Positions 50,023-59,446 of a stretch of DNA of 64,000 nt are shown piece by piece. Each line of letters opens with the position of its first letter. Position 1 is the first letter of the stretch. Location: the NCBI RefSeq assembly GCF_010614805.1, contig NZ_JAAFZC010000005.1, forward strand, positions 55,269 through 119,268, written 5' to 3'. This DNA is from Pseudooceanicola aestuarii (GTDB lineage: Bacteria; Pseudomonadota; Alphaproteobacteria; Rhodobacterales; Rhodobacteraceae). The notes beneath the pieces were generated by a model, which saw nothing but the letters and a program-made list of their open reading frames with translations, did not search any database and was not told the origin of the DNA. Both the position numbers and the translations under genes were made by a program.

Positions 50023-50223
50023 TCAAGCGGCCGCAGGTTCCACGTTGTAGCCCGCATCCCGAATGATCGCTTGGACCTGATCGGCTGGTAACACGCTGTC
50101 GACATGCACCTGTCGGGCAGAAAGGTCACATTCTACGCCTGCATTCGGATCTGCGCTCTTCACCGCGCTTTCGATTGCTGCGGTGCAATGCCCACAGCTC
50201 ATGTCCAGAACGCTGAACTTCAT
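50023..50223 (-). CDS. copZ: Copper chaperone CopZ-like HMA protein
   Basis: 66 residues from the ATG at 50223 (AAGGAG). The heavy-metal-associated motif MSCGHCTAAIESAVKSADPNAGVECDL carries the GMxCxxC-type metal site (C12/C15-equivalent), followed by VQAIIRDAGYNVE. It hands Cu(I) to the copper ATPase. CueR-type promoter (site C) upstream. Confidence 0.9.
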   Translation of the reverse strand: MKFSVLDMSCGHCTAAIESAVKSADPNAGVECDLSARQVHVDSVLPADQVQAIIRDAGYNVEPAAA

Positions 50224-50255
50224 CGGAACCACTCCTTGATCTGATTTCTATCGGT

Positions 50256-50286
50256 GACATGGGGCTTCCCCCCGCTGGAAGGTCAA
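50256..50286 (-). promoter_or_regulatory. CueR-type promoter of copZ (site C)
   Basis: Minus strand: TTGACC, 19-base spacer TTCCAGCGGGGGGAAGCCC, CATGTC. The CTTCC/GGAAG dyad is clear and the start of copZ lies 26 bases beyond the predicted +1. Confidence 0.75.
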
Positions 50287-50314
50287 GTGAAGAAATTTAT
50301 TTGGCGCCCTCCCA

Positions 50315-50345
50315 TTGACCCTCCAGTAACTGGAAGCCTCATATT
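50315..50345 (+). promoter_or_regulatory. CueR-type promoter of copA (site D)
   Basis: TTGACC, 19-base spacer CTCCAGTAACTGGAAGCCT, CATATT. The dyad CTCCAGTAACTGGAAG is the best preserved of the set. It supports the copA start at 50376 rather than 50355. Confidence 0.85.
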
Positions 50346-50375
50346 CCACTTCGAATGGAAAAACAGGTGACACAT

Positions 50376-52886
50376 ATGCCCGAACCCAAACAGATCAGCC
50401 TGCCGATCGAAGGCATGTCATGCGCGTCCTGCGTTGGCAGGGTCGATCGCGCATTGAATGCAATCGACGGCGTAGAGGATGTGTCGGTGAACCTTGCCTC
50501 GGAAACTGCTCGCATGAGCGTGGACGCGCTCAAGCGCATTCCCGACATCATCGAATCCCTTCGCGAGCTGGGCTACCCCGCGCGGAAGGCCAGGGCCGAA
50601 CTCACGATTGCAGCGATGTCCTGTGCCTCTTGCGTCGGGCGGGTCGATAAGGCGCTTGCCGCGGTGCCCGGGGTGGTCGAGGTGAACGTCAACCTCGCCT
50701 CAGAGACGGCGACGGTCGTTTACGTCGAAGGTCTTGTCACGACATCCGATCTGATCGAATCAAGCGGCGCGGCAGGGTATCCAGCAACCGTGGCAACGGC
50801 CCAGGCCGGTGACGACAGAGTTGCGCGCAAGGAGGAAGAGGCTCAGGCGCTTGCCAAACGGGTCACCTTTGCGGCCATCCTCGCCTTGCCGGTCTTCCTG
50901 ATCGAAATGGGTGGCCACGTCATTCCGGCCGTTCATATGCTGATCGAGACCACGATTGGCCAGCAGACGAGTTGGCTTCTTCAGTTCGTGCTGACGACAA
51001 TCGTTCTCTTCGGCCCGGGCCGGACGTTTTATACCAAGGGTTTCCCGGCCTTGTTCCGGGGTGCCCCCGACATGAACAGCCTCGTCGCGGTCGGCACCGG
51101 GGCGGCTTACCTTTATTCCGTGGTTGCGACATTCGTACCGTCGGTCCTGCCTGACACGCTGCGCACCGTCTATTTCGAGGCGGCAGCGGTCATCGTCGTT
51201 CTGATCCTTCTGGGGCGGTTTCTTGAAGCGCGCGCCAAGGGGAGAACGGGCGCGGCCATCCAGAAGCTATTAGGGCTTCAGGCGCGGACTGCACGCGTGA
51301 TGCGGGACGGAGAAAGCGTCGAGATCGAGATCGATGCGCTGGTTCAGGGTGACATCGTCATCGTGCGCCCTGGTGAACGCATCGCGGTCGATGGCGAGGT
51401 CATCGAGGGGACCAGCCGCGTCGACGAAAGCATGCTGACAGGCGAGCCGATCCCCGCTGAAAAAGGTGCCGGAGATACGGTGACCGGCGGGACGGTCAAC
51501 GGCGCCGGAAGCCTGCAGTTCCTCGCCACGCGGGTCGGCGCCGACACGACCCTGGCGCAGATTATTCGCATGGTCGAAGAGGCCCAGGGCGCCAAACTGC
51601 CGATCCAGGGATTGGTCGACCGGATCACCTTGTGGTTCGTGCCTGCCGTGATGGCGATCGCGGCGGCGACCGTGCTGGTCTGGCTGTTTTTCGGGCCTGA
51701 TCCGGCCCTGACGATGGCGCTGGTCGCCGGTGTGTCGGTGCTCATCATCGCGTGCCCCTGCGCGATGGGGCTTGCGACGCCGACCTCGATCATGGTCGGG
51801 ACGGGACGTGCTGCGGAAATGGGTGTCCTGTTCCGTAAAGGTGACGCCTTGCAGCAACTTGATTCCGTTGATGTGGTCGCCCTCGACAAGACAGGCACGG
51901 TGACCGAGGGGCGACCCGCACTGACTGACCTTGTGCTGGCGGAAGGGTTCGATCGCCCAACAACGCTCTCGAAGATCGCTGCCGTGGAGTCGCTCTCCGA
52001 GCATCCTGTCGCGGACGCCATCGTCCGCGCCGCCCGGGCCGAGGGCGCACCTCTTGTGGCGGCCGAAGGCTTTCAATCGGTCACAGGTTACGGCGTGCGC
52101 GCCGTGGTCGAAGACGTGGAGGTGTTGGTTGGGGCCGACCGCTACATGGCGCGCGAAGGCATTGACGTCTCGGCATTGGCTCCAGAGGAAACGAAGATCG
52201 CAAGCAAGGGTCGCACGGCGCTTTACGCTGCCATAGATGGGCGTGTCGCCGCCGTGATCGGCGTGGCCGATCCGGTCAAACCGGCAAGCCGCGCAGCCAT
52301 CGCAGCGCTGCACGAAAAGGGTCTTGCGGTTGCGATGATCACCGGCGACAAACGCGAAACCGCCGAAGCCATCGCCCGCGAAACCGGTATCGACCACGTC
52401 ATCGCCGGCGTCCTGCCGGACGGCAAGGTTGCGGCGCTCGACAGTTTGCGCCAAGGGAACAAGCGCATCGCCTTTGTCGGCGACGGGATCAACGACGCCC
52501 CGGCGCTGGCGCATGCCGATGTGGGCATCGCCATTGGAACCGGCACCGATGTGGCCATCGAATCTGCGGATGTCGTCCTGATGTCGGGCGATTTGCGCGG
52601 CGTGGTGAACGCCTTCGAAGTATCGCGGCGGACCATGCGCAACATCCGGCAGAACCTGTTCTGGGCCTTTGCCTACAACGTGGCACTTATTCCGGTCGCT
52701 GCCGGGGTGCTCTATCCGGCCTTTGGGTTGCTCCTGTCACCAATCCTTGCGGCGGGTGCGATGGCGTTGTCCTCGGTGTTTGTCCTGACCAATGCCCTGC
52801 GGCTGCGGCGCATCGCGCCTGCGATGGACGAGCAGCGCGCAATCCCGGCAGAGATGGCAGCCGCCACTCCTGCTCCAGCAGAATAA
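50376..52886 (+). CDS. copA: Copper-exporting P1B ATPase CopA
   Basis: 836 residues from the ATG at 50376 with AGGTGA; the ATG at 50355 would leave no leader behind site D. Two N-terminal HMA domains each have MSCASC (C16/C19, C83/C86). Eight membrane helices carry the CPC motif (C460-C462) and later ATPase landmarks: TGEP, D504 in DKTGT, the nucleotide domain SEHPVADAI and GDGIND. It is the main copper exporter, followed 12 bases later by cueR. Confidence 0.95.
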   Translation: MPEPKQISLPIEGMSCASCVGRVDRALNAIDGVEDVSVNLASETARMSVDALKRIPDIIESLRELGYPARKARAELTIAAMSCASCVGRVDKALAAVPGVVEVNVNLASETATVVYVEGLVTTSDLIESSGAAGYPATVATAQAGDDRVARKEEEAQALAKRVTFAAILALPVFLIEMGGHVIPAVHMLIETTIGQQTSWLLQFVLTTIVLFGPGRTFYTKGFPALFRGAPDMNSLVAVGTGAAYLYSVVATFVPSVLPDTLRTVYFEAAAVIVVLILLGRFLEARAKGRTGAAIQKLLGLQARTARVMRDGESVEIEIDALVQGDIVIVRPGERIAVDGEVIEGTSRVDESMLTGEPIPAEKGAGDTVTGGTVNGAGSLQFLATRVGADTTLAQIIRMVEEAQGAKLPIQGLVDRITLWFVPAVMAIAAATVLVWLFFGPDPALTMALVAGVSVLIIACPCAMGLATPTSIMVGTGRAAEMGVLFRKGDALQQLDSVDVVALDKTGTVTEGRPALTDLVLAEGFDRPTTLSKIAAVESLSEHPVADAIVRAARAEGAPLVAAEGFQSVTGYGVRAVVEDVEVLVGADRYMAREGIDVSALAPEETKIASKGRTALYAAIDGRVAAVIGVADPVKPASRAAIAALHEKGLAVAMITGDKRETAEAIARETGIDHVIAGVLPDGKVAALDSLRQGNKRIAFVGDGINDAPALAHADVGIAIGTGTDVAIESADVVLMSGDLRGVVNAFEVSRRTMRNIRQNLFWAFAYNVALIPVAAGVLYPAFGLLLSPILAAGAMALSSVFVLTNALRLRRIAPAMDEQRAIPAEMAAATPAPAE

Positions 52887-52898
52887 CGGAGGTCCGAC

Positions 52899-53297
52899 AT
52901 GAACATCGGAGACGTTGCCCGACAATCGGGTGTGCCCGCCAAGACGATCCGCTACTACGAGGACATCGGTCTGATCCGCCCGAACCGTAGCGAGAACGGC
53001 TATCGCGCGTTCACCGAGAACCACGTTCACAAGCTGGCGTTTCTGGGTCGCGCACGGGCCTTGGGGTTCACCATCGAAGATTGCAGGACGCTCCTGTCGC
53101 TCTACGAGGATGAAAACCGCGAAAGCATGCAAGTGAAGGCGGTTGCGGAAGACCATCTGCGCCAGATCGAGGAAAAGATCGCGAAACTGCAATCCATGCG
53201 CGCGACGCTCGCCGAACTGGTGGAAAAATGTGCCGGGGATCACCGGCCCGACTGCCCCATCATCGAGGATCTGTCGCCGGAGCGGTTGGCCAAGTGA
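52899..53297 (+). CDS. cueR: Copper-responsive MerR-family regulator CueR
   Basis: 132 residues: the winged-helix N-terminus (MNIGDVARQSGVPAKTIRYYEDIGLIRPNR), a dimer helix and the metal loop with C111 and C119 (CAGDHRPDC), the CueR Cu(I)-binding pair. It activates promoters with long 19-bp spacers, seven of which are found in this island, including one before copA. It is transcribed with copA. Confidence 0.93.
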   Translation: MNIGDVARQSGVPAKTIRYYEDIGLIRPNRSENGYRAFTENHVHKLAFLGRARALGFTIEDCRTLLSLYEDENRESMQVKAVAEDHLRQIEEKIAKLQSMRATLAELVEKCAGDHRPDCPIIEDLSPERLAK

Positions 53298-53318
53298 CAG
53301 GCAAGAAGGGGCTGTACC

Positions 53319-54083
53319 TCAGAACCAGATCGCGCGGACCGGCATCCAGATACCCATGAAGATCATCATCAGGTTTTCCGTCAGCGAAATGAACCCCAGC
53401 GGGACGGAACTGTCACCGCCGACGCAGGCGCATTTCAGCTCTCTCTTGTCGATATAAACAGCCTTGAACACGCTGACAGCGCCGACCGTGCCGATAAACA
53501 GGGCGACAGGCGCCGAGAGCCACAGCAGCGCGCCGGCAGTCATCAGGACACCTGCCAACGCTTCGCCGACCGGGTAGACCTTGCCGTATCGCACCCATTT
53601 GCGCGCCAGCAGATCGTAGTTGAGGAACATCGTCGAAAACCCTTCGACATCCTGCAATTTCTGGATCGCGAGAATGGTCATGGACAGCGAAATGAACCAT
53701 TCGAACCCCCGCAAGGTAAGGACCGACCCGTACTGGTGCCAAGACAGGCCCAATGCCAACAGCGCGGCAACGGAAAAGATCGCGATGACCGGCTGGTAGG
53801 TCGTGTCGCTTTGCTCTTCCTCGGGTGGGTCAATGTCGAAAAACACCCTGAGATCATCGTAACCGCCGATCCGTTCGTCCCCGATGAAAGTCTGCGGCGT
53901 CGTCTCGACCCCGTGCTTCTCCATGAAAGCATCGGTGTCTTCACGGGTGTCAAGCGGATGGTCTTCCACCTCGAAGCCTTGCCGCTCCAGCAGGTCTTTC
54001 GATTTCAGACCGTAGGGGCAGACATGGCCCGGCATGACCATGCGATAAAGCTGCGCGGATTTACTGTCTGTGTCGCGGGGCAT
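53319..54083 (-). CDS. Glutaredoxin-MauE/DoxX fusion
   Basis: 254 residues. Residues 10-80 are a glutaredoxin domain (MVMPGHVCPYGLKSKDLLERQG with CPYG, and GVETTPQTFIGDERIGGYDDL). Residues 95-250 have four to five membrane helices typical of MauE/DoxX redox-membrane proteins (VIAIFSVAALLALGL, WFISLSMTILAIQKLQDVEGFSTMFLNYDLLARKWVRYGKVYPVGEALAGVLM). A CACVGGD motif near residue 225 has two cysteines. I infer membrane thiol redox work. Second gene of the site-F operon. Confidence 0.82.
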   Translation of the reverse strand: MPRDTDSKSAQLYRMVMPGHVCPYGLKSKDLLERQGFEVEDHPLDTREDTDAFMEKHGVETTPQTFIGDERIGGYDDLRVFFDIDPPEEEQSDTTYQPVIAIFSVAALLALGLSWHQYGSVLTLRGFEWFISLSMTILAIQKLQDVEGFSTMFLNYDLLARKWVRYGKVYPVGEALAGVLMTAGALLWLSAPVALFIGTVGAVSVFKAVYIDKRELKCACVGGDSSVPLGFISLTENLMMIFMGIWMPVRAIWF

Positions 54084-54095
54084 GTCCTTTCCTCC

Positions 54096-54932
54096 TTATC
54101 CGCTGCACGTAAGTTGACCACGGAACCCGGCTTCGTAGTCGGTTCCCGCGCTGACGATCAGATCGGTCAGGTCACCGTTCGTCTCTGCGATCTCGGCCGA
54201 CAGCGGGCCTTCAGAAAATGCATTTTCGCCCTGCGCATTCAGGCGCACCAGATCACCGCTGATCTTCATTGCGGCTGCAGACCCTTCGCCGGTTTCACCA
54301 GTCACCAGTACAGCCGGACTGTCCGAGGTGTAAGCAAAGCGGCAATTTCCGCCATTCGGGAACACCGCAGCGATTTCGTCTTCCGTCAGAAACTCAGGAT
54401 CGACCTTCGACACGACCTCCGTTTGAAGCGCCTGTTGCGCATCCACAACCTGCGCCGGCGTTTCGCTTCGCGTGGCCGATGCTTCGCCGTTTGCTCCAAT
54501 GTCAGCAATAAGGTAGCGCATTTCGGCGATTTCCTTGTCCTGCGCATAGATAATGTCGTCTGCGAGCCCCCGGACGCGCGGGTCGGTGATCTCGGCACGA
54601 GTCGACGTCATGATGGCGATCGAGTGGTGCGGGATCATGGCGCGCATGTAGGACCTGTCCTGCACCGTGAATTGCCCGCGAACCAGCCAGAGGCTCGCCG
54701 CGAAAAGGACTATTGCGCCAACGAAAATCGCGATGTTGGCTTTGGTGTTCTGATACATGGACAACATGTACGCCAACATGATCACGGCCATGGTCGCCCC
54801 CATCAGGATGGCCATGTAAAGGCGTGTCTCCGAAAAGAAGATATGGCCCCAAAGATAGGTGTTCAGGTACATCAGAACGAACATGACCACGGTCGATGTT
54901 CCGATCATCATAAAGAATCGTGAGTAGTGCAT
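54096..54932 (-). CDS. DUF305 membrane protein with extra C-terminal domain
   Basis: 278 residues, ATG at 54932 behind AAGGAGGTGA. Three membrane helices occupy the first ~100 residues, and DUF305 hallmarks appear at FTVQDRSYMRAMIPHHSIAIMTSTRA (HHSIAIM) with DIIYAQDKEIAEMRYLI. The remaining ~130 residues are a separate periplasmic beta-rich domain (VFPNGGNCRFAYTSDSPAVLVTGE... GQLTCSG). DUF305 proteins are frequent in copper-responsive clusters. Confidence 0.82.
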   Translation of the reverse strand: MHYSRFFMMIGTSTVVMFVLMYLNTYLWGHIFFSETRLYMAILMGATMAVIMLAYMLSMYQNTKANIAIFVGAIVLFAASLWLVRGQFTVQDRSYMRAMIPHHSIAIMTSTRAEITDPRVRGLADDIIYAQDKEIAEMRYLIADIGANGEASATRSETPAQVVDAQQALQTEVVSKVDPEFLTEDEIAAVFPNGGNCRFAYTSDSPAVLVTGETGEGSAAAMKISGDLVRLNAQGENAFSEGPLSAEIAETNGDLTDLIVSAGTDYEAGFRGQLTCSG

Positions 54933-54963
54933 TTCCAGTCACCTCCTTGCAGTTCTCTGTAAA

Positions 54964-54994
54964 ACAACAACATTCCAGCGCTGGAGAGTTCCAA
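54964..54994 (-). promoter_or_regulatory. CueR-type promoter of the DUF305-glutaredoxin operon (site F)
   Basis: Minus strand: TTGGAA, 19-base spacer CTCTCCAGCGCTGGAATGT, TGTTGT. The dyad TCCAGCGCTGGA is perfect; the -35 hexamer differs from TTGACC. Confidence 0.65.
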
Positions 54995-55111
54995 AAGCAC
55001 GCATTTTCGTAGTTTCAAGGCAACAAAGGCGCGTCGTTTGCCCCGGTTCACGGCTTCTTTTCTTTGCCCCTGACGCGCACTGAATTTTCATGGGTCCGAG
55101 GAGATCGCGCC

Positions 55112-55693
55112 ATGCAGAATTTCACGAGACGAGAATTGATTTGTGCCGGAGCGATGGGTTGCTTTCTGCCCACAACTGCCTGGGCCCACAAAGTCAAATT
55201 GCCCGAACGGTTCGAACCACAATTGGTAAACACCCGTCGTGGTGACTGGGTTAAAGGCGATGTCCACGTCGTTCCCGACGATTTTTTCCTTTATTTCATG
55301 CTCGAGGACGGGATGGCGATCCGCTACGGGGTCGGGGTAGGGCGCAAAGGTTTGTACGAACCCGGAGAGTTCACGGTAGCGCGCAAGGCCAAATGGCCAT
55401 GGTGGCGGCCAACGAACGCCATGATCCGGCGCGAGCCACGCAAATACGCAAAGTACAAGGATGGACTGAAAGGCGGGCCAAACAACCCGCTCGGGGCCCG
55501 CGCGCTCTATCTCTACGATGCCGAGGGACGCGATACCTATCTTCGCATTCATGGAACGAACGCCCCGGAGACAATTGGGTCTGCCGTGTCGAATGGATGC
55601 GCGCGGTTGACGAATGAACATGTGAAGGATCTGTACGAACGCGTTGAAATCGGCGCCCGCGTCTTCCTGTATCCCAAAGTGACAACGGCGTGA
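55112..55693 (+). CDS. L,D-transpeptidase, copy 2
   Basis: 193 residues from the ATG at 55112, behind GAGGAG. A Tat-type leader (TRRELICAGAMGCFLPTTAWA) precedes a YkuD domain with YLRIHGTNAPETIGSAVSNGCARL. After leader removal only the catalytic cysteine remains. It precedes the second multicopper oxidase. Related to copies 1 and 3 but clearly diverged. Confidence 0.87.
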   Translation: MQNFTRRELICAGAMGCFLPTTAWAHKVKLPERFEPQLVNTRRGDWVKGDVHVVPDDFFLYFMLEDGMAIRYGVGVGRKGLYEPGEFTVARKAKWPWWRPTNAMIRREPRKYAKYKDGLKGGPNNPLGARALYLYDAEGRDTYLRIHGTNAPETIGSAVSNGCARLTNEHVKDLYERVEIGARVFLYPKVTTA

Positions 55694-55776
55694 GGAGTGT
55701 TCTGTCGCCTTGAAGTTCCTCTTCCGGAAATGGCACAAGTGCGGCAGTTGGCGAAAGCCAGTCTATCATTCATGAG

Positions 55777-57081
55777 GTGACGGAATTGTCTTTGAGCCGG
55801 AGGTCTTTCCTTGGCGGGATGACCGTTGCGCTGGCTGGTACCCGCTTGCCAGCAGCGACACACGAGTTGATCCTCGCGCCCCAATCGATCAAGGCGCACC
55901 TTGCTGGGTACGACGTGTCGATGTTGGGCTTCAACGGTGGTCTGCCGGGCCCAGAAGTCAGAATGCGACAAGGACAAACCGCCCGCATTACCCTCGATAA
56001 CCGATTGGAGGAGGGCGCTCTCGTTCACTGGCATGGGTTGCGGGTTCCAAATCGGATGGATGGTGTCAACGTCCTCACTCAGGATGTGGTCATTCCGGGC
56101 GACTCGTATCGTTATCAATTCGGCGTCCCGGATGCCGGCACGTATTGGTATCACTCGCATTACCTGTCTTACGATCAGGTCAGCCGCGGTCTTTTCGGCG
56201 CCTTCATCGTCGAGGAGCAAAATGCGCCGGCTGTCGACCATGACATCGTTGTTCAGTTCTTCGATGTCTTGTTGGATCAGTCCGGACAGTACGACGAAGG
56301 GTTCAACCCGGCTCATTTCGCGACCGAGGGCCGTATCGGCAATACGGTCACGGCGCTTGTTTCCAATGGAACCAGCAAGAATGTGAGACAAGGCGACCGC
56401 CTGCGCTTGCGCCTGATAAATCCCTCTATCGACAGGGTTTACCGTGTCGGGCTGGACGGTCTGGCAGGCAAGATCGTTGCACTGGATGGTATGCCCCTGG
56501 CGCAGCCACAGACACTCGAACCCATCCTCCTAGCTCCGGGGCAAAGATGCGATGTGATTGGTGATGCGACCGGGCCTATTAGATTTGACGACAGCTTTGG
56601 AGAGCGGACGTTGAGCCTTGGCGAAATCGCTGTTTCCGGCTCTCGTGAGCCTGCGAAAGCGCCCATCACCGCGTTGCCCGCCAACCGAATGCCCGCCCCG
56701 CAAGACCCCGGCCAAACCGCGGAGCTGGTGCTTCAGGGAGGTGCGGGAAGCGCGTCCCACAACGGCACAGGGACGTGGGCGCTCAATGACGTATCGGGCC
56801 TGCCTCGAACCCCTTTCCTATCCGTCGCGCAGGGGACGACCGCGCGCATTTCGATCCGCAACGAAACCGGGTTTCCACACGTCATGCATCTGCATGGCCA
56901 CCATTTCTGGGAACTCGATGCGGCGGGGAAAGCCGGTCCATACCGGGACTCGACCTATCTGGATATCGGCGAGACGCGGGATATTCTCGTCGTCTTGGGC
57001 AATCCGGGATCCTGGATGCTGCATTGCCACATGTTGAGCCACCAAGCCGACGGTATGGCAACGTGGATCAGAGTCGGCTGA
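55777..57081 (+). CDS. Multicopper oxidase, copy 2
   Basis: 434 residues from GTG at 55777; a TTG at 55786 has the better ribosome site (GAGG) and gives LSLSRRSFLGG, a Tat signal, so the start is uncertain. Copper motifs are complete: VHWHGLRV, YHSHYLS, HVMHLHGHHF, HCHMLSHQADGM. It differs from copy 1 in spacer regions and lies in a separate block with transpeptidases and DsbB. Confidence 0.87.
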   Translation: MTELSLSRRSFLGGMTVALAGTRLPAATHELILAPQSIKAHLAGYDVSMLGFNGGLPGPEVRMRQGQTARITLDNRLEEGALVHWHGLRVPNRMDGVNVLTQDVVIPGDSYRYQFGVPDAGTYWYHSHYLSYDQVSRGLFGAFIVEEQNAPAVDHDIVVQFFDVLLDQSGQYDEGFNPAHFATEGRIGNTVTALVSNGTSKNVRQGDRLRLRLINPSIDRVYRVGLDGLAGKIVALDGMPLAQPQTLEPILLAPGQRCDVIGDATGPIRFDDSFGERTLSLGEIAVSGSREPAKAPITALPANRMPAPQDPGQTAELVLQGGAGSASHNGTGTWALNDVSGLPRTPFLSVAQGTTARISIRNETGFPHVMHLHGHHFWELDAAGKAGPYRDSTYLDIGETRDILVVLGNPGSWMLHCHMLSHQADGMATWIRVG

Positions 57082-57094
57082 GGGTCGAGACGGA

Positions 57095-57108
57095 TACATA
57101 CCGTTACA
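57095..57108 (+). promoter_or_regulatory. TACA-N6-TACA box upstream of dsbB
   Basis: TACATACCGTTACA, just past the oxidase stop and 87 bases before the dsbB start. Same half-site and 10-base spacing as the other boxes. Confidence 0.6.
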
Positions 57109-57194
57109 AATCTCTGAATGATAACAGGCCTTTCGCCGTCTACGTAACCTGACAAGCGAGAAACAGGTCCATCGACTGCCAATGGGAGCGTTCA

Positions 57195-57707
57195 TTGACC
57201 CTGACACCAAAATCTCTCGGCATGACTGCGGCGGCAGGATCAGCCGCCTTGCTGTTGGGGGCCTTCGTTTTCCAGGCTCTTGGGTACGCGCCGTGCGCAA
57301 TGTGCATCTGGCAACGCTACCCACACGCAATCGCCATTGGAATGGGCGCTCTGTTGCTCTTTGCTCTGCCGATTTTGCCAATCCTGATAATCGGTGCCCT
57401 GTCGGCACTCAGCACATCCGCGTTGGGAGTGTTTCATACCGGTGTCGAGCGCGGCTGGTGGGAGGGACCGACTTCTTGCACGGGATCCGGCCTCGATGTT
57501 TCCCAAATGTCGGTATCGGAATTGCTGCCCTCTGCCAGTTCAAATGCGTCCAATCTTGTTCTGTGCAGTGAGGTTGTCTGGGAATTTCTGACGTTGTCCA
57601 TGGCGAGTTGGAACGCGATCCTAAGCGGTGTCCTTGCTTGCCTCTGGTTGGTCGCGATCGCAAGACATCAAAAGGTTCGGTGGCATGGGGTCGCGGACGT
57701 TTCTTGA
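57195..57707 (+). CDS. dsbB: Disulfide bond formation protein DsbB
   Basis: 170 residues starting at TTG 57195 (GGGAG upstream). Four membrane helices with the quinone-side CAMC (GYAPCAMCIWQRYPH) and a periplasmic second cysteine pair (PTSCTGSG, LVLCSEVVW) identify DsbB. It reoxidises DsbA with quinone. A TACA box lies upstream. It sits between the second oxidase and the third L,D-transpeptidase. Confidence 0.87.
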   Translation: MTLTPKSLGMTAAAGSAALLLGAFVFQALGYAPCAMCIWQRYPHAIAIGMGALLLFALPILPILIIGALSALSTSALGVFHTGVERGWWEGPTSCTGSGLDVSQMSVSELLPSASSNASNLVLCSEVVWEFLTLSMASWNAILSGVLACLWLVAIARHQKVRWHGVADVS

Positions 57708-57749
57708 ATCGTCCCGCATTCATCGAAAACAAACAAAGGGCTTCGCTTC

Positions 57750-58415
57750 ATGGTTACAAGACGACACTTCCTTGCACTTTCCGGCTCGCTGTTTTCAGCT
57801 TCTCTGAGTTCGCCAGCATTCGCTAAGACCTGGCCGTCAACAGCCGAAAAAGCAGCTTGGGATGCGCAGATCACGCCCGCCAACTATGACCCGGCAACAA
57901 CCAACCCATGGGGGCTGCATCCCAGGCTGCTGCCGCAACGCGTTTTGGCGAATGACGGTTTGCGCCCGGGTGACATTCACGTCGATGCGATCGCGCGCTA
58001 TCTGTACCATATCGAGGAAGGTGGCACCGCGATGCGATACGGGGTGGCGATTGCCAAGGGCGATCTCTATGAACCCGGCACCTATACGATCCGCCGAAAG
58101 GTCGAATGGCCGCACTGGACGCCAACGCAGTCAATGATCGAACGCGATCCGGAGGCTTACGAGCGGTTTGCCGACGGTATGGAGCCCGGCCCCAACAATG
58201 CCTTGGGCAGCAGGGCTTTGTATCTATTCGTCGGAGATCGGGATACGTACCTTCGAATTCACGGAACGCCGAGCCCTCGCAGCATTGGCGGCCGGGCCAG
58301 TTCGGGATGCGTGCGCATGGTGATGGCCCACATCAATGATCTCTATCCGAATGTCGCTGTCGGATCGACGGCGTTCCTTTACTCGGCCGAAGACAGCGTT
58401 ACCGCTCGAAGCTAA
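57750..58415 (+). CDS. L,D-transpeptidase, copy 3
   Basis: 221 residues: signal (VTRRHFLALSGSLFSASLSSPAFA), then YkuD domain with YLRIHGTPSPRSIGGRASSGCVRMVMAHI. One cysteine in the whole protein. The longest copy. It follows DsbB by 42 bases and is likely in the same transcript. Confidence 0.87.
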   Translation: MVTRRHFLALSGSLFSASLSSPAFAKTWPSTAEKAAWDAQITPANYDPATTNPWGLHPRLLPQRVLANDGLRPGDIHVDAIARYLYHIEEGGTAMRYGVAIAKGDLYEPGTYTIRRKVEWPHWTPTQSMIERDPEAYERFADGMEPGPNNALGSRALYLFVGDRDTYLRIHGTPSPRSIGGRASSGCVRMVMAHINDLYPNVAVGSTAFLYSAEDSVTARS

Positions 58416-58491
58416 CCTATTGCATCTTTGGCTCACACGCCGAGGACTGCGTCGTGCAGGGACATCTTCCAATGAATTGTTGGACGAACAC

Positions 58492-59121
58492 TCACGGCTG
58501 TGTCGCAAGTGAACTTTCGAACTGTGCGATCGCTACGGATTTGTCGTCCTCATCGTTCTCGAACAGCTTTGTGGTTCGCAGGCCCGGCAACTTGCCAAAA
58601 TCCGCCATCAGGCGCTTTGGAAAAAATGTGCGTCCGATGGATTCAAATCCTGGTAATTGTCTGAGTACCGCGGAGGTACTGGCACTACAAAAACCGGAAG
58701 CGGCTGGGCCGCTGGCAATTGCAAGCCGCAAGGCCTGCTCCGCGACTTCGGGGGACACATCGATCTCTTGTATGACGACGTGGTAGGTCTCCCGTGCATG
58801 AGCCCGTGCGTAAAAATCGGCCACTTGTGGAGTAATGCCATAAAGCACATCTCCCCGTTCCAGTACCGCGCTCAGCCGGACCGTTCCTGCCGGATCGAAG
58901 ATAACGCGCTGCGACCCATTGATCATGACGCTGCTATGCGCACCCGCCCCGGATCTGTTGCTGATCATGGTGTACAGCGTCAGCGCAGCCGGTCCGTCGT
59001 GACGGTAGGATGCACTACTGATGACTTCGGCTGAAGCATCAGGGCGCATGTCGTTTCCTGCACCGCACCCCGCCAAAATCACCACGGTTAGAACTGAGAA
59101 AATGCGATTGGAAAAGCGCAC
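58492..59121 (-). CDS. Lipoprotein of unknown function
   Basis: 209 residues from a GTG at 59121 with GGAGG in good position; a much longer upstream frame is read antisense to the EF-hand gene and is rejected. Lipobox: LTVVILAG-C. Conserved-looking parts are AALTLYTMISNRSGAGAHSSVMINGSQRVIFDPAGTVRL and FCSASTSAVLRQLPGFESIG. I do not recognise a catalytic family. A weak TGTC/TGTA box lies in the gap upstream (59320-59333). Confidence 0.7.
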   Translation of the reverse strand: MRFSNRIFSVLTVVILAGCGAGNDMRPDASAEVISSASYRHDGPAALTLYTMISNRSGAGAHSSVMINGSQRVIFDPAGTVRLSAVLERGDVLYGITPQVADFYARAHARETYHVVIQEIDVSPEVAEQALRLAIASGPAASGFCSASTSAVLRQLPGFESIGRTFFPKRLMADFGKLPGLRTTKLFENDEDDKSVAIAQFESSLATQP

Positions 59122-59319
59122 CTTGCAGCCTCCTGCCATGAGTTGAATGACTGAATTTTCGGGATATTCAGGACCTCTAGCAATCTCGACATCAACTCTT
59201 CCGGATTTCACCTCTACCGAAACATGGGTTCGGTTTCGGTTGGTATACGGATCCTCGACACCTTTTTTTCTGGATATCGCATGTTTCAGATGAAGAGGAG
59301 CGTTCGCCCCGAATTGATT

Positions 59320-59333
59320 TGTCGCAATTTGTA
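59320..59333 (-). promoter_or_regulatory. Weak TACA-type direct repeat
   Basis: Minus strand TACAAATTGCGACA: one TACA and one GACA half-site 10 bases apart. Close to the island boxes but degenerate; faces the lipoprotein gene. Confidence 0.35.
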
Positions 59334-59446
59334 ACAGACCCCGCCTTTGTGACCTCGCGATACAAAACACCGGCTCGCGTGGCATTCCGCATCTGCAGGT
59401 GCCCCCCATATGCTGGGTATCGCAACACTGACACGAGGTGATCGAA

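Noticed and set aside
51270-52514. 414-codon open frame opposite copA
   Set aside because: Shadow of the P-type ATPase; composition typical of antisense reading in high-GC DNA.
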